Shown: one piece after another, positions 13,061 through 18,001 of the stretch
Position numbering within the stretch: the stretch's first letter is position 1
Layout: each line of letters opens with the position of its first letter
Assembly (NCBI GenBank): GCA_027083475.1
Contig: JALWON010000249.1
Span: 1-18,001 of the forward strand
From: Sulfurimonas sp.
GTDB lineage: Bacteria; Campylobacterota; Campylobacteria; Campylobacterales; Sulfurimonadaceae
Length of the DNA: 18,001 nt
Direction of reading: 5' to 3'
Position numbers and translations under genes: made by a program
The notes under the pieces: generated by a model
Told to the model about the DNA's origin: nothing
Database searches by the model: none
What the model saw: the letters and a program-made list of their open reading frames with translations, nothing else

Positions 13061-14470
13061 ATGAAAAAGATTTTAATTATCAGTGATGGAAGTGTTGGTG
13101 AACACTTTATAAATAGAACCTTACAAACAAATAGTAATGAAAATATTTACTATATTGTGCAGATGAAAGCAACACAATTTGAAGATTATAACCCTGCACG
13201 CTTTAAATTTTATGAGTTTGATCCTACAAGTTTATATAAATTAGCCAATCTTTTAAAGATGGAATTTTTACAAGTTTTTATTGTGATGGATAGTAGTATT
13301 GATGTTGAAAACACGATTAAAAATATACGTACGATTAAAAAACAGTTGCGTATTATTGTTCTGAATCAATGGAATTTGAAAAATGAAGATTCAAATGTTG
13401 TTTTTATTAACAGTCATGAACTTTTAGCATCACGATTTTTAGATTACTTGCCAAATGTTCCTGTCATTGCCCAAAATGTAGGCATAGGTGAGGGCGAGAT
13501 TATGGAAGTACTTGTGCCGTTTGGAAGCTCTTTTGTGTATAAACATTTAGGTGTTATTGAGCAGAAAAATTGGAGAATTGTTGCCATATACCGTAATCGA
13601 AAACTTATTTTAGCTTCAAGAAGAAGGATGATCCAACCCAATGATTTACTCCTTTTAGTGGGTGAGCCAGCTGTTTTAAAATCAGTTTATAAAGAGATTA
13701 AACAAGAACTTGGACAGTTCCCTGAACCTTTTGGATCAAATCTTTACCTTTTAATTGATATGAATATTGTTAATCATGAAACTTTAAGTGAGTTAGTTCG
13801 TCATGCTATACAGGCACATGAAAAGTTCAACAGGTACGATATGATTATAAAAGTAGTAAACCCTGCAAATATACCATTACTTCAAGAGATTAAAAAGTAT
13901 AGCAGTCAAAAGGTGCGTATTGATATTCATTATGATAAGGATGATTTTGTAGAGATGTTTCATCATGATATGAATGCTTATCATGTAGGGCTTATTATTG
14001 TCTCTAAAGAGATGTTTGCAAATGATGCTATACGAGCAACACTGTATGATGCCCATATTCCTGTTTTTAAAATCTCTCATAAAGGCTTATCCGCCCTTAA
14101 AGACACAGAACTTATTCTTTCCCAAAATCGTGATTTAGAAAAAATTTCTTCTACTATTTTTGATATTTCAGAACAGATGAATCTCAACATTGTGATTCAT
14201 AACTATATGCGAGAACATCAAGAACAAAAATCAGCAGTGATTGAGCACTTTCAAAATCTCTCAAGTATTTTTTCTAAATCAATTAAGATTATACAAGAGG
14301 ATGAAAATCCAATTTTAGCACTCAAAAAGAAAGAAAATTTTATGCATATTCTTCCATTTACGGCAAAATTGAAACAGGGAAGAATTTTTTCTTATTTTTC
14401 GACCGATAGTGAAAAACTTTACTATAAACTTGATGATTATCATCAAATTTTTATCCCTGTACAGATTTAA
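13061..14470 (+). CDS. COG3400-type TrkA/RCK-like protein of unknown function
   Basis: A 469-residue soluble protein related to the TrkA regulators of potassium transporters. Residues 1-130 look like a Rossmann fold, but the nucleotide loop reads ISDGSVGEHF, so the first Gly of GxGxxG is Ser (S8). Residues about 138-215 form an RCK_C-like domain (IMEVLVPFGSSFVYKHLGV to DLLLLVGEP). The remaining 250 residues are unassigned; alternating strands and helices (LYLLIDMNIV, VGLIIVSKEMF) hint at a UspA-like alpha/beta fold. It fits the COG3400 group I associate with Campylobacterota. No transporter gene is adjacent, although a MscS-type channel lies two genes on. The ribosome binding site is weak. 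The ligand and partner are unknown. Confidence 0.75.
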   Translation: MKKILIISDGSVGEHFINRTLQTNSNENIYYIVQMKATQFEDYNPARFKFYEFDPTSLYKLANLLKMEFLQVFIVMDSSIDVENTIKNIRTIKKQLRIIVLNQWNLKNEDSNVVFINSHELLASRFLDYLPNVPVIAQNVGIGEGEIMEVLVPFGSSFVYKHLGVIEQKNWRIVAIYRNRKLILASRRRMIQPNDLLLLVGEPAVLKSVYKEIKQELGQFPEPFGSNLYLLIDMNIVNHETLSELVRHAIQAHEKFNRYDMIIKVVNPANIPLLQEIKKYSSQKVRIDIHYDKDDFVEMFHHDMNAYHVGLIIVSKEMFANDAIRATLYDAHIPVFKISHKGLSALKDTELILSQNRDLEKISSTIFDISEQMNLNIVIHNYMREHQEQKSAVIEHFQNLSSIFSKSIKIIQEDENPILALKKKENFMHILPFTAKLKQGRIFSYFSTDSEKLYYKLDDYHQIFIPVQI

Positions 14471-14509
14471 TTTAGCTTTTTTTTACCATTTTTTAAGTAT
14501 TATGTATCT

Positions 14510-14515
14510 TATAAT
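14510..14515 (+). promoter_or_regulatory. Candidate -10 element (TATAAT) for aroB
   Basis: TATAAT lies in the 61-base gap before aroB and ends 16 bases before its ATG, with T-rich DNA upstream but no clear -35 hexamer, as is usual for vegetative promoters in this phylum. It would start an aroB - mscS - mtaB transcript with a short leader. GGA at 14523-14525 could serve as a weak ribosome binding site. Confidence 0.5.
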
Positions 14516-14531
14516 AAAATTTGGATAAAAG

Positions 14532-15572
14532 ATGCAAGTACATATTCCCTTAGTAAAAACAGTTGATAACTCTTATAGCATATACATTGAGCCTTTAGAG
14601 GCGACTCACTTTGACACAAAAGTAGCCATTGTTACAAACCCAAAAGTAGCGGGCTTGCATTTGGCATATTTACTCTCAAAAATCAGTGTAAAAGAACTCT
14701 ATATCATCACAGTACCTGATGGAGAGGAGTATAAAAATCAAGATTCGGTCAATACAATTTTAGAGTCGCTTTTTAATCATCGTTTTAATCGTAAATCTTT
14801 GTTAATTGCGTTTGGGGGAGGTGTCATAGGAGATATGACAGGTTATGTCGCAAGTATTTACCAACGTGGTATTGATTTTGTGCAGATTCCTACAACACTG
14901 CTCTCTCAAGTAGATGCAAGTGTCGGTGGAAAAACAGGGATGAACAATAGCTATGGAAAAAATCTTATTGGTGCCTTTCATCAACCACAATCAGTACATA
15001 TAGATGCCCATTTTTTACAAACACTGCCACAAAGAGAGTTTGGAGCGGGTGTTGCTGAGATTGTGAAGATGGCAGTGACTTTTAATGAAGATTTTTTTGT
15101 ATTTTTAGAGTCTGCTGATTTATACGACAAAGCGGTATTACAAGAGGCTATCAAACAGGCAGTGCAAACAAAAGCGGATGTGGTTGCCAAAGATGAAAAA
15201 GAGCATGGTTTACGGGCTGCTTTAAATTATGGACATACTTTTGGCCATGTGATTGAGAGTCAAACAGAGTATAAAACCTATTTACATGGGGAGGCTGTAG
15301 CTATTGGAATGGTGTTAGCCAACAGGCTTGCTGTCAAACTCAAGTTGATGAGCGAAGATGAAGCCTACCGTGTTGAACAATTTTTAAAAAAATATAATTT
15401 ACCAACAAGCTACCATATTGCCAGCAGTGAAATTTTTTATGAAACATTCTTTTTAGATAAAAAAAGTACAGATGCTCAGGTGACCTTTATTCTTCCTCGA
15501 GGGATTGGGGGTGTGGAAATCAGTGATAGTATCGATAAAAATATCGTTTTAAGTGTTTTAGATGCATTTTAA
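14532..15572 (+). CDS. aroB: 3-dehydroquinate synthase
   Basis: AroB converts DAHP to 3-dehydroquinate in the second step of the shikimate pathway for aromatic amino acids. The 346-residue protein shows the NAD-binding GGGVIGDMTGYVAS motif (about 94-107), IPTTLLSQVDASVGGKTGMN (about 119-138), the metal ligand Glu in GVAEIVK, and metal-binding His residues in LNYGHTFGH and YLHGEAVAIG. All the expected active-site segments are intact and the length is normal. It has a likely promoter of its own. Its last 11 bases overlap the following MscS-family gene. The order aroB - MscS channel - MiaB-like gene is, from memory, also found in Campylobacter jejuni, so it looks conserved across the phylum. Confidence 0.97.
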   Translation: MQVHIPLVKTVDNSYSIYIEPLEATHFDTKVAIVTNPKVAGLHLAYLLSKISVKELYIITVPDGEEYKNQDSVNTILESLFNHRFNRKSLLIAFGGGVIGDMTGYVASIYQRGIDFVQIPTTLLSQVDASVGGKTGMNNSYGKNLIGAFHQPQSVHIDAHFLQTLPQREFGAGVAEIVKMAVTFNEDFFVFLESADLYDKAVLQEAIKQAVQTKADVVAKDEKEHGLRAALNYGHTFGHVIESQTEYKTYLHGEAVAIGMVLANRLAVKLKLMSEDEAYRVEQFLKKYNLPTSYHIASSEIFYETFFLDKKSTDAQVTFILPRGIGGVEISDSIDKNIVLSVLDAF

Positions 15573-17196
15573 GTTCTCTTTTCTTTTTATTTTCCTCTTA
15601 CAACTCCAACTTTTTGGAGAAAATAGAGTGCCAGAGACCAATACTACAAAGAGTACTCACTCTGTCTTGACTCCGAAAATTGATGCAAAAAAAGTCTCAG
15701 AGTATCTTACGCAAATTAAAGAGATAGAAAACTCAATTTCTCGTGAACAGGAGTGGGTGAAAAGTTATGCTTCGTATTTGACATTTTTAGATGTTCGTGA
15801 TGCTCTTTTTAAGATTACAAAAAGAATTGACTATTTAAAAAAGCATAAAAAAGAGGCAAAAAATCAAGATGAACTCAATGCCCTTATATCGAAAAAAAAT
15901 ATTTTAACCGCACAAATAGATAATTTAAAAGGAAAAGGAAGTTCTCCTTTTTCACAAATGATTACCCCGCCTGCGTTAGGCGATGTTCCAACGATTGCTA
16001 ATATATTTGAAGTTTTTTCAGGGTTTTCTTACATTAAAATTTTAGATGCAAATCTTGAAGAGTATAAAAGAAGAAAAGAGAGTTTAAAAGAACTTATCTC
16101 CTTACTCCGTCAAAAAGATGCCCTCTATAAAAAGTTAGTAAAAGTAGATAAGGAAGAAAAATATCAACAAACAAAAGAGAAAAATGCTAAAGAGTTAGCT
16201 GAGTTTGAAAGAGCCCTTGATACCATTAACGCAACCTATGATGTTTATGAAAAGCGTGTTGATATTATTAAACTCAATATCAATAAAGATATATCAAAAA
16301 GAATCGTAAGACTCACAAAAATAGGCTTAATTATTCTTTTTGTTTTCATTTTCTTTTTTCTTATCCGCTTGGCGGTTAAAAAATATATAGAAGATAATGA
16401 ACGTCTTTATATGGCAAATAAGTTTATTACAGTTGCAAACTTTATAGTGATTATTCTTATTTTGTTTTTTAACTATATTGAAAATGCCTCTTATCTTGTG
16501 ACTATCTTAGGGTTTGCTTCTGCGGGTATTGCTATTGCGATGAAAGATTGGTTTATGAGTATTCTAGGATGGCTTGTTATTGTGTTTGGTGGTAGTATTC
16601 ATGTAGGCGACAGAATTCGTGTGGATATGGATGGGATGAAATATGTTGGAGATGTGATGGATATTTCGCTCCTTCGTATGACTATTCTTGAAGATATTAC
16701 CCTGACTTCTATTTATCAAAACCGTCGGGCTGGGCGTATTATTTTTGTGCCCAATAATTATGTCTTTACTCGTATGATAGCTAATTATACCCATAGTTCA
16801 CTCAAAACGGTTTGGGATGGCATAAAGATAACGATTACTTATGATTCTAATCATAAAAAAGCGATGCATCTTGTCAAAGGTATAGCAAGAAAATACTCTA
16901 AAGGTTATACTGATATTACAAGAAAGCAACTCAACAAACTGCGGAACAATTATAGTTTGAAAAACACGAATGTAGATCCTCGAATCTACTCTTTTATCGT
17001 GCCAAATGGTATTGATATAGAAGCTTGGTATTTGACAAATGCTTATGGAACACTCACACTTAGAAGCACAATTTCAACAGAAATTATCGATGCATTTAAA
17101 GCTGAAGATGACATAATAATTGCATACCCTACACAAAAACTTAATATCTCTATGCAGAGTGAAAGTCCTATTGAACATAATAATGAGTTGGTATAG
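15562..17196 (+). CDS. MscS-family mechanosensitive ion channel with long periplasmic N-terminus
   Basis: A 544-residue inner-membrane channel thought to open under membrane tension in hypo-osmotic shock. After a signal peptide (1-19) come about 230 Lys/Glu-rich residues predicted as periplasmic helices or coiled coils. Three membrane segments follow (about 252-271, 287-305, 312-343). The third holds the Gly/Ala-rich pore helix (ILGFASAGIAIAMKDW) and leads to the MscS beta domain signature GGSIHVGDRIRV. The cytoplasmic part includes IIFVPNNYVFTRMIANYT, then a variable C-terminus to residue 544. It is nearly twice the length of E. coli MscS (286), through the added N-terminus and a longer C-terminal domain. 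The start ATG overlaps aroB by 11 bases; the stop touches the mtaB start. Confidence 0.9.
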   Translation: MHFKFSFLFIFLLQLQLFGENRVPETNTTKSTHSVLTPKIDAKKVSEYLTQIKEIENSISREQEWVKSYASYLTFLDVRDALFKITKRIDYLKKHKKEAKNQDELNALISKKNILTAQIDNLKGKGSSPFSQMITPPALGDVPTIANIFEVFSGFSYIKILDANLEEYKRRKESLKELISLLRQKDALYKKLVKVDKEEKYQQTKEKNAKELAEFERALDTINATYDVYEKRVDIIKLNINKDISKRIVRLTKIGLIILFVFIFFFLIRLAVKKYIEDNERLYMANKFITVANFIVIILILFFNYIENASYLVTILGFASAGIAIAMKDWFMSILGWLVIVFGGSIHVGDRIRVDMDGMKYVGDVMDISLLRMTILEDITLTSIYQNRRAGRIIFVPNNYVFTRMIANYTHSSLKTVWDGIKITITYDSNHKKAMHLVKGIARKYSKGYTDITRKQLNKLRNNYSLKNTNVDPRIYSFIVPNGIDIEAWYLTNAYGTLTLRSTISTEIIDAFKAEDDIIIAYPTQKLNISMQSESPIEHNNELV

Positions 17197-18001
17197 ATGA
17201 AGAAAAAAGTTTACTTTAAAACCTTTGGTTGCAGAACAAATCTCTATGATTCCCAAGTGATGATGAGTGCTCTGCAAGAGTATGAAATAACGCAGGATGA
17301 AACAGAAGCAGATGCAATTGTCATTAACTCCTGTACGGTGACAAATGGTGCCGATACCCATGTACGTTCTTATATTTCTCAGTTGGAAAAGAACAATACG
17401 GGTGCAAAACTCTTTTTGACAGGTTGTGGGGCACATACCAAGGGTGAATCTTTACTCAAAGAACAACGGGTACATGGTGTCTTTGGGCAGAGTGAAAAGC
17501 AAAAAATAGAGAGTCTTCTAGCACAAGAAAAACCTTTTTATGAAAAGGGTGACTTAAACCATATTGATGAGTTGATTGTTGATGACTTTGTTGGGAAAAG
17601 TCGGGCTTTTATTAAGATTCAAGAGGGGTGTAACTTCCGATGTTCTTACTGTATTATCCCATTTGTTCGGGGTGATGCTCGTAGTATGAATGAAGCAAAA
17701 ATTTTAGAACAGGTAAGCCGTTTGGCATTGAATGGTTTTGGGGAATTTATTTTAACAGGGACAAATGTAGGTTCCTATGGGCAAGACAAACAAACTTCTT
17801 TGGTGAAATTGATGAAAAAAATGAGTCAAATTCGTGGTGTTCGTCGCATACGCCTTGGAAGTGTTGAACCTATGCAGATTACAGATGAATTTTTAGAAAT
17901 ACTCGATGAAGAGTGGCTTGAGAAACATATGCATATTGCCCTGCAACATACTGCACCAGAGATGCTTAAAATTATGAATCGACGCAATGTTTATAAACAA
18001 G
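17197..18001 (+). CDS. mtaB: MtaB-like tRNA methylthiotransferase, 5' part (3' end outside window)
   Basis: A radical-SAM enzyme that adds a methylthio group to t6A37 of ANN-decoding tRNAs. The frame stays open to the window end (268 codons visible; family members are about 420 residues). The N-terminal MTTase domain has the cluster ligands C12 (KTFGCRTN), C46 (NSCTVTN) and C77 (LTGCGAH). The radical-SAM domain starts with C145-NFR-C149-SY-C152 in IQEGCNFRCSYCIIPFVRG. The CRTN opening separates MtaB-type from MiaB proteins. The segment HIALQHTAPEMLKIMNRRN replaces the commoner QSGS form. The ATG follows the mscS stop without a gap and lacks a strong ribosome binding site, so coupled translation is likely. 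Confidence 0.92.
   Translation, partial: MKKKVYFKTFGCRTNLYDSQVMMSALQEYEITQDETEADAIVINSCTVTNGADTHVRSYISQLEKNNTGAKLFLTGCGAHTKGESLLKEQRVHGVFGQSEKQKIESLLAQEKPFYEKGDLNHIDELIVDDFVGKSRAFIKIQEGCNFRCSYCIIPFVRGDARSMNEAKILEQVSRLALNGFGEFILTGTNVGSYGQDKQTSLVKLMKKMSQIRGVRRIRLGSVEPMQITDEFLEILDEEWLEKHMHIALQHTAPEMLKIMNRRNVYKQ

Noticed and set aside
17074..17436. Minus-strand open frame at the mscS/mtaB junction
   Set aside because: It overlaps two well-supported plus-strand genes and has Cys/His-rich low-similarity content typical of a shadow frame.

Overview
The window is an AT-rich, gene-dense stretch of chromosome, almost certainly from the Campylobacterota (the former Epsilonproteobacteria), most like the Sulfurimonas/Sulfuricurvum group. 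This rests on the gene families and their order: a motA-motB-fliP flagellar cluster, an aroB - MscS channel - MtaB block, a COG3400 TrkA-like protein, and an EptA-type transferase beside a PAP2 phosphatase. The genus is an inference. Most genes are core functions; I see no prophage, CRISPR array, tRNA or rRNA.

Layout. (1) 1-1353, plus strand: the 3' part of a DsbD-type membrane thiol-disulfide reductase and a small secreted thioredoxin-fold protein. (2) 1340-2956, minus: a receiver-GGDEF-EAL protein in which only the EAL phosphodiesterase looks catalytically intact, divergent from an HDOD-domain protein (3140-3946, plus). (3) 3959-6459, minus: glmU followed by an RlmI-like rRNA methyltransferase. 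The methyltransferase reading frame continues 66 codons past the first ordinary start and meets the glmU stop codon in an ATAA overlap, so it seems to begin at an ATA codon. (4) 6593-8840, plus: eptA and a PAP2 phosphatase, overlapping, an arrangement like the lipid A phosphate-to-phosphoethanolamine exchange pair of Helicobacter. (5) 8841-9157: the only gene-free stretch over 300 bases. It is nearly filled by a ~265-bp nested palindromic, MITE-like element with long terminal inverted repeats, flanked by TA dinucleotides and ending 15 bases before motA. (6) 9158-18001, plus: motA, motB, fliP, a TrmA-like tRNA methyltransferase with RlmD-like cysteines, a secreted coiled-coil/SH3-like protein, the COG3400 protein, aroB, a MscS-family channel and the 5' part of mtaB. 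They are packed with short gaps or overlaps, with one likely internal promoter before aroB.

How the genes work together: motA/motB encode a flagellar stator resembling the Vibrio sodium-driven PomAB pair, and fliP a core export-gate subunit. The EAL and HDOD proteins are typical of c-di-GMP and signalling control, possibly of motility. GlmU supplies UDP-GlcNAc for peptidoglycan and LPS, EptA/PAP2 modify the LPS, and TrmA, RlmI and MtaB modify RNA.

The observations most worth following are the cloverleaf-like repeat upstream of motA, which contains two diverged inverted copies of one hairpin module; the non-canonical start of rlmI; and the likely Fe-S cluster on the TrmA-like enzyme.
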